From NCBI RefSeq assembly GCF_910592395.1, contig NC_088315.1:10482501-10546500 (forward strand): a stretch of DNA of 64,000 nt, written 5' to 3'. A program made the position numbers and the translations under genes. Positions 53,673-64,000 of the stretch are shown here, in pieces; the first letter of the stretch is position 1, and the number at the start of each line of letters is the position of its first letter. This DNA is from Lineus longissimus (taxonomy: Eukaryota; Nemertea; Pilidiophora; Heteronemertea; Lineidae). The notes beneath the pieces are model-generated. The model worked only from the letters and a program-made list of their open reading frames with translations. It was not told where the DNA came from and did no database searches.

Positions 53673-53867
53673 CTAATCATGTCTTGGGGAAGAACCATAC
53701 CTGATGCTGTGCTTGAATGTGATAGGGATGTCGAACGAGCTATATGCTTGGACAAACTTACAATCTGAGGAATGATCACGAATCATCTGATTTGGTCCTT
53801 CGTCATCGTCTTCATCGCAAGAGAGTGCCCTTGATAATTTGACAGCCTCCCAAAGCCCAGGACGGTT
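53673..53867 (-). CDS. Conserved minus-strand frame, copy B (possible exon)
   Basis: Matches copy A over NRPGLWEAVKLSRALSCDED and FDIPITFKHSIRYGSSPRHD and ends at the same TAG. The acidic run (CDEDDDEG) is kept. Confidence 0.35.
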   Translation of the reverse strand, partial: NRPGLWEAVKLSRALSCDEDDDEGPNQMIRDHSSDCKFVQAYSSFDIPITFKHSIRYGSSPRHD

Positions 53868-54904
53868 CGGGGAAAAGAAATAGGTTGACCCCATATGGAG
53901 TGAGAACGTCAGTTTTTAATGCTATACCGGAAAACCGACCAGATGGTGTCATTCAGAAAAAAAACTATAAAAATGCCCAATACAGTGTTGGATCGACGTG
54001 TGCACGTATCTCAAAATTGGCCTATTGGTGGAAGGTATAAGGCTGGGAAGAGAACCTTTCAGAAATAAACCGGGAGATAGCCAAATATATAATGCTGAAT
54101 AAGTTACGAAGAAAGGGTTCAGGTGCAAGGAAATTAATTTTTTAAACACTCGAGCATTTTTTGGTAATACACTCTATTTAAATGCTTAGAATCAAGAAAT
54201 TAGAAAAAACTTCATGGATTTTAATGGGTGGATTAACTTTTCCTTGACTCAGATACAATTCACAATAAAGATAACAACAAGACAAATAAAACGATGTCTG
54301 ATGCAGCTCTGAGCTCCCAGAGATAAAGGAGATATAGAGAGCATTTTGTCGAAGAGACCAAACGGATTATACAATTTCCCGTGCTATGGCGTTGTCTTAG
54401 AAGGGTTTTAGAACTTCGTATAAAATACAATTTCCTTATCAGCCTCCAAATATGTTACATTGTTTGATGCATGTAATATTTTTTTGTGAAAAGAAATCAA
54501 GCAACAACCAGCGAATAGTAGTGATAGCCATTGAATAAAAGCCGAATTATCTTGCGAAAGCCGCCTATTGTCAAAATCTGGTACCGAGTGCTATTTAAGG
54601 TGCTGTAGTATTGCCGTCCAAATTTTTAGTCTTTATTCTTTCTTGGTAGAATGGAGAAGAAGCAAATGTCAAAAACTTGACTCGTTGTGCTATTGGACAG
54701 AAAAACTGTTTAGGGATCGGAACCTGATAGTCTCCAGGTGGTGATAGGTCACCACCATAGGTTAATTGTGGTATAACACCGATTACTGAAAGGCCGTTAT
54801 GTACAACGAGCATTCATAGCCGTGTCGAACTCTGGAAATCACTGATTTTGACGGTAAGATGAATGGTTCGCTGATGTCTCAGACATTCTGTTCAGCACAG
54901 GTAC
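53868..54904. other. Copy B sequence upstream of gene 1
   Basis: No insertion here: this stretch supplies the empty sites for the two elements at 41525-43215 and 43274-44009 in copy A. No gene supported. Confidence 0.55.
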
Positions 54905-55840
54905 ATGTATACACGGGGTCCCCCGGCAGTACTCATACCGCCCAAACCTGTGAAAAAATACCACCTCAATCTCGAGTATCTTATAGCAGTATTTTGTGAA
55001 AAATCAGGAGATACGAACTATTTGATTTATGAGTATAAGCCTATTACTCATGTGTTTCGAGTGAAATATAACGGCTCGTTTTTCTCTCGCCAGCCGAGAG
55101 AAACATTTGCCTACTTTGAAAAATTCCTCTTGATTTTTGATGGCCCTGAAGGCTACATGTATGACTTTGAAAAGGGTGTTGTAAACGGTAGTATAATTCT
55201 GCCTAAGGAGGGGAGGCAGTGTCTCGAAAAAGAAGTAAATTACCCTGAATATAACCTGGTTTTAAATTTACGATTTGCTGAAAAGGCTTTGATGATGTGC
55301 ATTGATTTTTCCCGAAGTCTTTTTTTGTTTGACTACTACATAGAATCAGGCTCAGAGCCTGTTCTACGGTTAACTAATAAAACGCATCTTCACTTCCCTC
55401 ATGTTCACAAAGTAAATCCAACCTGGTTCGACCACAACTTATTTGCAGTTGGTTCTATATGTCTGCGTGAAAACTATTTGACTCTGGCTGTATATCATTA
55501 CAAGCAAGGACAATCATCCGGGTATAGCTTACTTAGGACACACTTAATAAAAGCCAACTTAGGAGGGGCAAAATCGTTCGGCCTCATATCAAATCCAAAC
55601 TATGGAGTTAAATTCGTCCTCAGTGGACTGATGTTAAGCTTTGGGTTTGTCATCGAGTGTCACAAAAATAAGCCTCAGCAAAAGGCCCACATAAGAAAAA
55701 TCTGCACACACGTAAGTCTTCAAAAATATGCTGGTAGACTTGTTAACCTCAATAAGAAAGGCCAAATATTGCACATGATTCGTTCAAAACCTTTTAACTC
55801 AAACACAAAGTATGTGGTTAGATATACAAGAGCAGACTGA
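54905..55840 (+). CDS. Gene 1 of the duplicated pair, copy B, intact (unknown family)
   Basis: A 311-residue intronless frame from ATG 54905 (MYTRGPPAVLIPPKPVKKYH) to KYVVRYTRAD. The start is supported because it aligns with the start of gene 2 (MRARFLPPVILKIGSHDRLL). I do not recognise the family. The sequence is a series of short hydrophobic strands with turns (YFEKFLLIFDGPEGYMYDFE, SLFLFDYYIESGS, LMLSFGFVIECHK), which suggests an all-beta fold such as a propeller. There is no signal peptide, membrane span or known catalytic motif. Of the four family copies in the window this is the only one without a break. Its coding status is supported by frame retention against gene 2, which is strongly diverged. 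Confidence 0.7.
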   Translation: MYTRGPPAVLIPPKPVKKYHLNLEYLIAVFCEKSGDTNYLIYEYKPITHVFRVKYNGSFFSRQPRETFAYFEKFLLIFDGPEGYMYDFEKGVVNGSIILPKEGRQCLEKEVNYPEYNLVLNLRFAEKALMMCIDFSRSLFLFDYYIESGSEPVLRLTNKTHLHFPHVHKVNPTWFDHNLFAVGSICLRENYLTLAVYHYKQGQSSGYSLLRTHLIKANLGGAKSFGLISNPNYGVKFVLSGLMLSFGFVIECHKNKPQQKAHIRKICTHVSLQKYAGRLVNLNKKGQILHMIRSKPFNSNTKYVVRYTRAD

Positions 55841-56872
55841 ACAAGAAAAATTGTGATGTTTTTTTTTAGTGCGCATCAATCACTTTCACCTACCACCTGG
55901 TGGTTTTCCCAGTTTCGTTTGAGGACCTCGAACAAATGTCCCAGGTCTTTGGGAGCTGGTATTACCTGCCCCAGCCCCTGCTGAGCGAAGACTGGTGTTG
56001 GCAATGACTGGTTTAGTAGGAGAGCCAATTATGCCATTCAGATCAGCCACCATTCACCATTGTTTTGATAGAACTGGCTTCCTAAGATCTTGATTAAAGG
56101 TTGACCACGCTAGTGGAATATGGCAAAACACTCAAAGAGCTATTTAAGACTTCCAAACTGATGTTGCATTTTTGGCCTTAGTGTATAAACGAAAAATGTT
56201 GGCATCTGTGCTTTGAATCCTCTCATTTTTCTGACTTCTTTTGTTCAAACACTGAAGCAGGAGATGCAACATCATGCCAGTTTAAAAATCTCAACATATA
56301 CACTCCTTGGATGTCTTGGAAAACACTACCCACAATAAGGTAAATGTCGATTTGATGATGGTTTTTACAAGGGCTCAGTTGAAAGAGGTAGTTCTCAATT
56401 TGAAGCTGGCGGGATAATCTCGGAATGAGGCGGTCAGTCACTAGTTCTTCAGTCTGACATTATAAACTAGGTCATTCACCTAATATGTCTTTTCACGTAC
56501 ACTGGCTTTGTTCAGTGATAGACTGCCTTGATATACATTTTTACTGGGCCGTAGCTAGAGGGGTTTGGCGCGAGAGGGATGGCAAATGTCCCTCCAAGGA
56601 GTTACAAAACACGTCTTTTTTCATGCACGTTTTTGGCTGATTTTCAAACTGGCGGAGGACAAAAGAGATGTTTTGCCCACCCCCAATGACGAAAAATAGC
56701 TGACTTATGACCGGCAATACTACCAATAATGATGAATATTAAAATCATCGTCAAAGAAATCGAAATCACACTAATGAAAGTTTTCCAAGAAAACAAATAT
56801 TAGCTGTCTAATATTAACGGTTCTATCACTTAACTTATTAAGGGTAATCGAATTATACGGTATAAATGCAGA
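55841..56872. other. Spacer between gene 1 and gene 2, copy B
   Basis: Matches 45433-46487 of copy A, with small indels. No conserved frame. Confidence 0.5.
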
Positions 56873-58327
56873 ATGAGAGCGAGGTTTCTGCCACCTGTGA
56901 TATTAAAAATTGGCAGCCATGATCGGTTGCTTTATAATCACTTGACTGGCGCAATTGCTGTCGTGACAGACGTCCGTGGTAAACAGGATTACAATGTGTG
57001 CATGTTTCGACTGAATTCAAAGCAAGGTATATTCGTTCTCATTCATAGAACAATCCTTCGTATAAACAAATTAGCGTGCGATAAACTGTATCTAGCAAAA
57101 AGAGCACTGATCTATGATAGATACATCGTCGTAAGTTGCCGGGAAGAGCACAAGCATCTTACATTTATCCTCTTTGACGTCAGGCTTGGCATCTGCACGA
57201 GGAAACTAGTCATACCGGAAACGGACCTGTGCGTAAACGGTGTGTATGTGTCGACGTTTATGGCTGGCGCGAATGGACAAAACTCAGAATTATGCCACGG
57301 CATAAATCAACCAATCAAAGCATCGGATCTCGTGAATAATGGCGCGGCAGAATTCACAATTATGCCACGGCATAAATAGGAATTGTGGTGTGGCATATTT
57401 AGACCAATCAGAAGGTGGCAATCGTATCATTTATGGTGCGGCATAAATCGCACTTCCGTCCATAAATTCGGCTCTCTGATTGGCTGTCTGCTATTACGAA
57501 TATAGTCGTGGGTCTAAAACGATTATAGTCGTGGGTTGATTCATTTATGTCGTGGTATAATTCAGATTTAATGGTCACCATAATTCATGAAATCTGTCAG
57601 TCTGATTGGCTGTCTACTATTATGAATATAGTCGTGGTATAAATCTGATTTATCCCGACCCTTAATTCAGATATTTGTCCACTCCCGCCAGCCATAGACG
57701 TTTGATATTTTGCTCCGACACGGGACATTAGTCATTGATTGCAAGCGATATAGCCAGTCTGTCATTAGGATGTATTCATTCAATCTGAATGAAAGCGCCG
57801 TTATAAGACTGTCCTCAAAAAGCGCTATCGAAATAAACGTCCCGGTGTCTACTTACCACAAATTCTTCCTTGGCGAAGATCTTGTGTACTTTATTATTGG
57901 TCAAAAAGAAGAGAACGATTATTTGGGATTATATTTATACTGGTTTAGAAGAAGCAAACATTTTACTCGCCCAGGCTCCAGAACCGAATTTAGTTCCATT
58001 ATCAACTTTACAAATCTCCAGTTCTTATCTTACATTTCATGGTTTAGGGAATCAGACCACCTTTTAATTGTAACTGCGGCCCTTGGAAGATATAAAGAGC
58101 AAATGGTAACAGCATTCTTTGGATTTAGAATCAGCTGCGTCAGGAGCCGCCTGGATACAACTTTAGCCATTGAACATGTTGACATTGATTTGAGATACCA
58201 GATTCCCAGAAGCGCGTTTAAGGACTTCATCCAAGTGTTAGACGGCACTCTCTATCGCATTGTAAGGGTTTCCAAACCAACGAAAATGTATTGGAAACAC
58301 GTCGATATGTTCACAACAAACGACTGA
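56873..58327 (+). pseudogene. Gene 2 of the duplicated pair, copy B, split by a MITE
   Basis: Starts MRARFLPPVILKIGSHDRLL at 56873, is open to CVNGVYVSTF, and then meets the 438-bp insertion at 57259. The frame resumes at FDILLRHGTLVIDCKRYSQS after 57702 and runs to KHVDMFTTND at 58327. Ignoring the insertion, reading is continuous. Similarity to gene 1 is best at the ends: FGFRISC with ...VDIDLRYQ and DGTLYRIVRVSKPTKMYWKH in gene 2 against FGFVIEC and GQILHMIRSKPFNSNTKYV in gene 1. I infer a diverged tandem paralogue. It is not recognised as a known family. Confidence 0.65.
57259..57696 (+). mobile_element. 438-bp MITE inside gene 2, copy B
   Basis: Ends TATGGCTGGCG and CGCCAGCCATA, with inverted similarity reaching about 34 bases (GGACAAA, GAATTA). 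A 6-bp duplication GACGTT lies at 57253-57258 and 57697-57702. Copy A lacks the element at the matching place. The inside repeats TTATGCC(A)CGGCATAA and TATAGTCGTGG motifs. A 6-bp duplication does not match Harbinger (3 bp), hAT (8 bp) or Mariner (TA), so the superfamily is open. Confidence 0.85.
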
Positions 58328-60640
58328 TCAATATGAGCCAATTTTTATATGAACAATTTGAGCTGATTATGAGGAACACAATCAATTGAAGGGCAGTTTG
58401 ATATGGCGAAGCCACAAACTTGCCAGTAGTAAGCAGGCTAGAGTGGTTAGGTTGTACATGTAACTCTTTGTCTCTGGGTAATGAACGTCATCTCGATTAT
58501 ATATGAGCAATTGCCACAATGTTAATGGCAGCACCAAATTTTGAAGGAATTGCCAGCATGCTGAAGCCAACCAGAAAGTGGTGGTAACTCGATCATGACC
58601 TATGTACCAGCAGTTCAGCAGTTGAAGTTGGAATATAATAAAAACCTAAAACGACTTATTTGAAAGCTGTGATACATTATGATAAAAGTAGAGCGGTCAC
58701 AGTTATTGGCTGCAATCGCCGATAAACCACAGAGGAACCTAGACAAATAACCAAACAGCATTGGCAGCGGACAGTGACACAGAGATTTGAGGCAGAAAGT
58801 TTTCGGGGTATGTTAGGAGGTGCTGAATTTTGAAGTGTACGATTAATTTTTCAAGTGAAGCATGGTGTTGCGATGATTTGAATTTTGTGCTGTCAAAAGT
58901 ATTTCCACTTGACTACTTCCACTTTGAATGCTCTGAAAAAACTAAGTACTAACCCATTCGTTGCCAAATGCGAATGTGGTCGATAAGGCCTTACATGTTA
59001 CCGTGTGCCAACTGCGACCCCATCTGTCGTTTTAGGCAAATGACTGCACTGCATCGCTGGAATCCAGTGCGGTTCGAATACATATTCTTCTACATTTCTG
59101 GGAAAAAATCAAGTTTGAAGACACAAAAAGTCGGACATTACGGTTATATTAGTTCGTCTCGTGAGTAGTTTCATCGGGTTCTGGGATAAATGGCATTGTC
59201 AGAATCCATCACTGCGATGTTGGTTTGAAGAAAGTTGCATCGACAACTTTGTTGTTAAGGAAAGATGTCACCTTGGTTAAGGCACTGGAGTTTGTTTTTT
59301 CATCGTTTTCTTTGCAACATTTCAAGCACTTGTTGGTAACTGACTTTTGCTGTCGTCTCATCCTTTGATCTGCGGCTAACCGTGTCGATGATAGCGTTCT
59401 CCATTGCATCAACTGTGTCATAACAGTAGGAGCTATCATCACTATCAGGTTGTCGGGCCAGAAAGATGGGCAATGTGTCTTGACAATCGTCCTATCGTCA
59501 ATCGGCAATCGTCCTTAACATCTAGGATAACCGAATTATCATCACCATCGAGACACTGAAAGGAAGACAAAAATAATTAAGGTGAAGGAAACGTGGCAGC
59601 TCTATTAGCCCTTATGCAGGTCAGTAAATCAGGAAAGTAGGTCAGTTCAAACCAACTCCTCATCGGCTCTAAATGTCTTTAGGTGAGAAGGTCAGTTTAA
59701 AAACTTAATCAAGATAAGCAAAAGTTTGATCCCAATCACGACTAGCTTATATACATTGTAGCTCGAGTGATCATTAAGTAAGCCAGTAGGTCACGAACCC
59801 GAGTAAGTGTAAACCTGATCCTCATTACCTAATGTTTGATATCAGAAACGACTTCCTTGACTCTAACGGTCTTTAAATAATGTTGAATACTATCACAGTC
59901 CACATTTTGTCACATTTGGTGGAAGGTATCCAGGTAGGAGTTTTTGGACTGTACAGCGCACAGACTTCTCTCAAAGTCCACTTCTTTGTGGACGACATCG
60001 GAGACTGAACACTTTGCTATCAACTTCAACACCTGGGCATCCCTGCATACTAAAGGTTCCATGTTTCGGTGAATGAAATGGTCAGGAGCCATGTGGTCAG
60101 CTGTGGTAAGTGACAGGAATAATGGTTACCGTTAAGATACTAGAAACATTGACCTCTGTGACAGTGGAAATTAGGTCGAGGCCAAATATTTCAGCCACTA
60201 TATTATTCTTGTCATAATGATCAGAGTAATTAATGACATACATTTAAAGAATGATGTTGTGATATGACCTAAATAGGACTTTATGATCTTGACCTATTCA
60301 CCCCAGACATGTATGTCAAATTGACGTAAACCTTGGACAACATTGTAGAGATGCCTTAAAGGTGTCGACATATCAAATTTGAAGAGGTTAGGACAAATAT
60401 AGAAATTCCAAGTCCATGTCAACAAATGCATCTGCTTGTATCTATTTTTACCACTCCGAAGTCCATTAATGATGTCATGACCTCATTATGGTGTTCCCCA
60501 AGCTATTTCAGTATGGTCTCCAGGAGACAAGAAAGTCGGTTAAATTGAAAAAATGAAAAATGCGTATGAGCTTATTTCAAAAAGCTATCAGCATACCAAA
60601 TTTCAGTCATCGAACCCCAGCGGTTACGAAACGTTCTCCA
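58328..60640. other. Copy B sequence downstream of gene 2, no supported gene
   Basis: Partly matches 47501-49550 of copy A. From about 60130 to 60650, TGACCT/AGGTCA-type motifs and a phrase AGCATACCAAATTTCAGTCA look like a dispersed repeat. A 99-codon minus-strand frame (59209-59508) has no counterpart in A and is not called. Confidence 0.45.
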
Positions 60641-62585
60641 CTAACGTACGACCAAGCGCAGTATGTCTGTATCGATTAAGCAGAATTCAAAATATATAAT
60701 ATGTTTCCAAAACATGATAAAGAAGTTCAACAATTGAAACAATTGAACAATTGAAAGTGTGATTTACGGCATGGTTTGAAAGATAAAGTTAGCAGACAGC
60801 AATGACACGTGATGAGGATAAGCCTGCAAGACTGCGCTGTTCCAGCAGAGGTTACCTCAAACCAGTCATATCCTAGTTCTCAATTCTCTGGTATGATCAT
60901 GTGATGGTTGAAGATTGATGATGAAAACAAGTTGTTGCAACAAATGCCAATCTTTCCATTATGTTTGGCAACGGTTGTAACCCTCTACTGGCTTTGGAGT
61001 AACCGAGTGCAACAGTCATCACCACAAGTGCAACACTATTTTCATAGAGCCCGAAAGTCTCAACGTCGTCTGCTACAGAAATGACATACTCTTCATACAT
61101 CGACGCCTGTAACATATTGATATGGACAGAGTAGCCTGTCATGCCTGTGTTGTTATTCTTGTAGAAAACTCGAGAATTACTGATTCATATATTTGGTTTA
61201 TAATACAGTTGTAGGGAGATAAAGGTAAATCATTTTCATTCAACGGCTACGCCTGTAGCAAATTGGAAATTACCGAAACATCGTAGAAGCAGAAAAGGAA
61301 TTGAATGTAGGTATAAAGGAGGTGATCATTCTCGCTATATGTCGTAGTGACAGCAGATGAGAAGATAGGTACTACCAAGATTGTTATTTTGTTAACAATG
61401 CAAGTTTCTGCCTCACCGTCTTAATGACAACCCCGAGGTCACGCAAATTTTGGACTGAAATAATGCCTTGTATTGCTAAGATGATGTACGTCTGTAAGAT
61501 ACCAACTCCATGTTTTACTTGGAAATTCGGCATGCGATATGGACGAATCTAACGGAAACATGGATAGAAATTGTTAATGCTAAATAAAGCTGTCAACCAT
61601 ATACATGTACTAATCATTTTCATGCAAGGATGACATCAAAGTAGGCAAAGAATGCCCAGCTTCAGATGTCTGTTGTTCAGACAGTTTACATTGAGTAAAT
61701 CGTACGGCTCAAAGAAAAGAGCTTCCTACATTAATCTTCTGCTTTTTTTGCACTTGAAAACTCCATGTCAGTCCGACCTCCCGTTTCTGAGATATGACCG
61801 TTTTGAGACATGACGTCCAATTTTAACTTTTGGGACACAACTTCAGCGTTTCGGTTGCCACTAAAAGCGTCTTCTTTGGGATTTCGCAAGGAATGAATGA
61901 AATTCTTGAATGCTAACGTCGTGCTACCTACAGCGAATGTTATTCTTGCCATCAACTTATTACCTATCATCGTACTTTGCGTTTAGAGTAGTACAATTGC
62001 ATGTCTGCTGTTCTATTCGATAAGGATTATGATCAGAGGGCTAGGAATAGTATTGGTGGGGAGAGGGGGGGGGGGGCTTGCTTGGAAAAAGTGCATTAAT
62101 GGTCTCGCGTATTAATAGCCATGATCAAATTTTTATACACTGTTGCTATTTTCACGCGAGACCTGTATGACGTAAGTCCCAAAATGACATTTTGAGTTAT
62201 CATGGTCTCCGGTCACTTCGTCACTTGGTCCTCACATTCGAATGGCGTAGTGACTGCATCGATTGATGGGTTGAAACTTAAGGTTTAAACTAAAGAACCA
62301 ATATAAATACAGTCAGCAGGCATTACTCTCCTTTGATGTTTCATTGGCATAGTTGATAGGCAAATTCTGTATTCACCTTGGAAAATACAATTTGCCTTTC
62401 AATCCAAGCTTAAAGAGTCGTTTTAGAAGAATGTTGATCAAATTATCTGCATCGGCTATTTTGCGAAGCGTTTCAGTCATCTCGATTAGCAAAACATCAT
62501 GACAAAGTACCCTCATGGGATGAAGACTGTTTATCAGTTCTTATCTTAACTAGAACTCATTCAAGATATTCATCTAATGTTACAT
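60641..62585. other. Copy B distal sequence with the Harbinger empty site
   Basis: Matches 49551-50609 plus 52265-52790 of copy A. The unoccupied target GATCAGAGGG is at about 62030-62040. 61574-61884 is a 311-base insertion relative to A without recognisable inverted ends. A G-rich run lies at 62063-62078. Confidence 0.6.
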
Positions 62586-62637
62586 TTTATTCATAGGACA
62601 CTAAAATGGGGTAAGAATCAGAAATAAAGAGATCAGC

Positions 62638-62821
62638 ATGGGTGTTACTCAGAGACAGGCGGTTTTTGAACATGTGGTCGATAACTTGGCTTTCAAACGT
62701 GTCGATTTAAAAGTGAAGGGCCAAACCTTCAGCCAAATCCGGTGTGTTGTCGTGTGTCTTATAACAAAAGGATGTCTTACTGTTAATTACTGGCATGACG
62801 GAGACATTTGTTGCCAATTGA
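62638..62821 (+). CDS. PAN/Apple-like exon, copy C
   Basis: Third copy, with the same donor at 62822. Here RCVVVC replaces RCVAVC, and an extra cysteine (ICCQL for IYCQL) changes the domain's cysteine count. The reading frame is kept in all three copies, which argues for coding use. Confidence 0.5.
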
Positions 62822-63505
62822 GTAAGCGGAGGGGGAGGTGTATGGGAAAGGGTGAACTTGATGACCATCAGGGATCAAGAATGCTTCAAAAAAAGGTAAT
62901 AGGCCATCAAAACAACTTCATCTGATATCTTTTGAATTTGTTAAATTATCAACAAAGGTGTTATGAGCTTGATTCCAATTGTTTACCATCTCGGTAATTT
63001 CCATTTTCTCTCGAAGCCATCAACGGGTCAGATTTCCAGCGCCATCAACAGAAGTTTTCTCCTGCTACTGTTTCTACTTTTTCTTAAACCCCGTAAGAGT
63101 CGTGGTCAGTCGAAGCGACTATATGCGTGAGGGAGGGGGAGCGCAATATGCGCCATCGTTTTTTATCTCTAGTTATCTTTTAGGTGGTCAACTTTGTGTC
63201 CTTCCAAATTGGCAACGTGTTTGTTGTCCATGCAGGAGCGTAGCTTGAGAGTGAGCAAAGAAGTCACCAAAAAATTAATGTGTTTCTGAACGTGATTTTC
63301 TGAGTGTCATTTTGCCCCCTCACCTCTCCAGCCCCATAAGGTAGCTACATGTACGCACTGCCATGATGAACACCTGTCTCGTTGGCTCAAGTGTTGACTC
63401 CCTGGCTGTGTCCTGTGACATTTATTAGATGTTCCCCGGGTCTGGTCAATAAGACTCTTTGATCATATTCAGAGTATGTAAAATTTGAATTGAAGGTATC
63501 AGCTC

Positions 63506-63688
63506 ATCATGTCTTGGGGAAGAACCATACCTGATGCTGTGCTTGAATGTGATAGGGATGTCGTACGATCGGACACAGTTACAATCTGAGGAATAATCAC
63601 GATTCATCTGATTAGGTCCTTCGTCTTCGTCTTCATCGCATGACAGTGCCCTTGGTAATTTGACAGCCTCCCAAAGCCCAGGACGGTT
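63506..63688 (-). CDS. Conserved minus-strand frame, copy C (possible exon)
   Basis: Matches A and B with a multiple-of-three deletion (C reads VRSYDIP where B reads VQAYSSFDIP). The TAG that ends A and B is changed here, so the frame runs on to 63446. Upstream it extends to 63847, but that part is not frame-conserved. Confidence 0.35.
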
Positions 63689-64000
63689 CGGGAGAGAGGA
63701 ATAGGTGGACCCCAATATGAAGTGAGGACGTCTATTTTTAATCCTATACCGGAAAACAGACCAGACGGAATACAGTGTTGGATGGACATGTGCACGTATC
63801 TCAAAATTGGCGTATTGGCGGAAGGCATAAGGCAAGGAAGAGAACATTTCAGCAATGGATCGGGAGATAGCTAAATATATAAAGCTTAATAAGTTGCGAA
63901 GAAAGGGGTGAGGTACAAGGAAATCTTTTTTTTAAAGACTCGAGCATTTTTTGGTAATACACTCAATTTAAATGCGTAGAATCAAGAAATAAAAAAACCT

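Larger units (their letters stand above)
52791..62585 (+). repeat. Segmental tandem duplication, copy B
   Basis: Copy B has the same gene order as A, with an intact gene 1. A 438-bp MITE interrupts gene 2. There is about 0.3 kb of extra sequence at 61574-61884 and about 0.6 kb more in the 58.8-60.6 kb interval than A has in its counterpart. Confidence 0.9.
62586..64000 (+). repeat. Segmental tandem duplication, copy C, cut by the window edge
   Basis: Copy C matches the first 1.4 kb of copies A and B: the PAN-like exon, the GTAAGC donor and the conserved minus-strand frame. Its gene pair would lie to the right of the window. Confidence 0.88.

Noticed and set aside
59209-59508. 99-codon minus-strand frame with KCLKCC
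   Set aside because: No counterpart in copy A and no recognisable family.

Overview
The window is nuclear DNA of an invertebrate animal. It has AT-rich intergenic sequence, intron-bearing gene remnants with consensus splice sites, C2H2 and PAN/Apple-type coding sequence, several metazoan transposon classes, and many mini- and microsatellites. Helentron-like (pearl/DINE-type) elements, CR1-like LINEs and PIF/Harbinger elements fit a marine invertebrate (lophotrochozoan or invertebrate deuterostome). The species cannot be fixed from the sequence alone.

Layout. 1-9.3 kb: a minus-strand Ty3/Gypsy retrotransposon running off the left edge. It has gag with a zinc knuckle, a pol that begins with a MYND zinc finger, a tandem 1.41-kb duplication inside pol, a one-base frameshift before integrase, a Helentron-like insertion between gag and pol, a tRNA-Pro-like primer site and LTR-like sequence. 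9.3-20 kb: mostly non-coding, with a probable terminal exon (9496-9642), a MADF-like exon on the minus strand (9978-10103), a candidate first exon (14073-14137), a 165-bp higher-order satellite and small MITEs. 20-31 kb: two nested LINEs; a minus-strand LINE with an SR-rich ORF1 is split by a plus-strand CR1-like LINE flanked by a 7-bp target duplication. 31.8-36.9 kb: a decayed, intron-containing copy of HDDC3/MESH1 (the metazoan SpoT/ppGpp-hydrolase homologue), with minisatellites in its introns. 37-39.9 kb: an intact 947-aa C2H2 zinc-finger gene with 17 fingers and a C-terminal 15-residue repeat array rich in SUMO-type VKSE motifs.

40.6 kb to the end: a tandem segmental duplication of about 10-12 kb per unit. 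Copies A (about 40.6-52.8 kb) and B (52.8-62.6 kb) are complete, and C (from 62.6 kb) runs off the window. Each unit begins with a PAN/Apple-like exon ending in a GTAAGC donor. It also carries a minus-strand reading frame conserved in all three copies. Units A and B then carry two consecutive intronless genes that are diverged paralogues of each other, from a family I do not recognise (about 300 aa). Only one of the four copies (54905-55840) is intact. Comparing copies gives natural empty sites for four transposons: a 1655-bp PIF/Harbinger with transposase and Myb-like ORFs (TSD CAG), a 1.69-kb Helentron-like element inserted in a T-run, a 736-bp MITE (TSD CTC) and a 438-bp MITE (6-bp TSD) that breaks gene 2 of copy B.

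The parts most worth following up are the MESH1 relic, the uncharacterised duplicated gene pair, the SUMO-motif zinc-finger tail and the MYND finger fused to a Gypsy pol.
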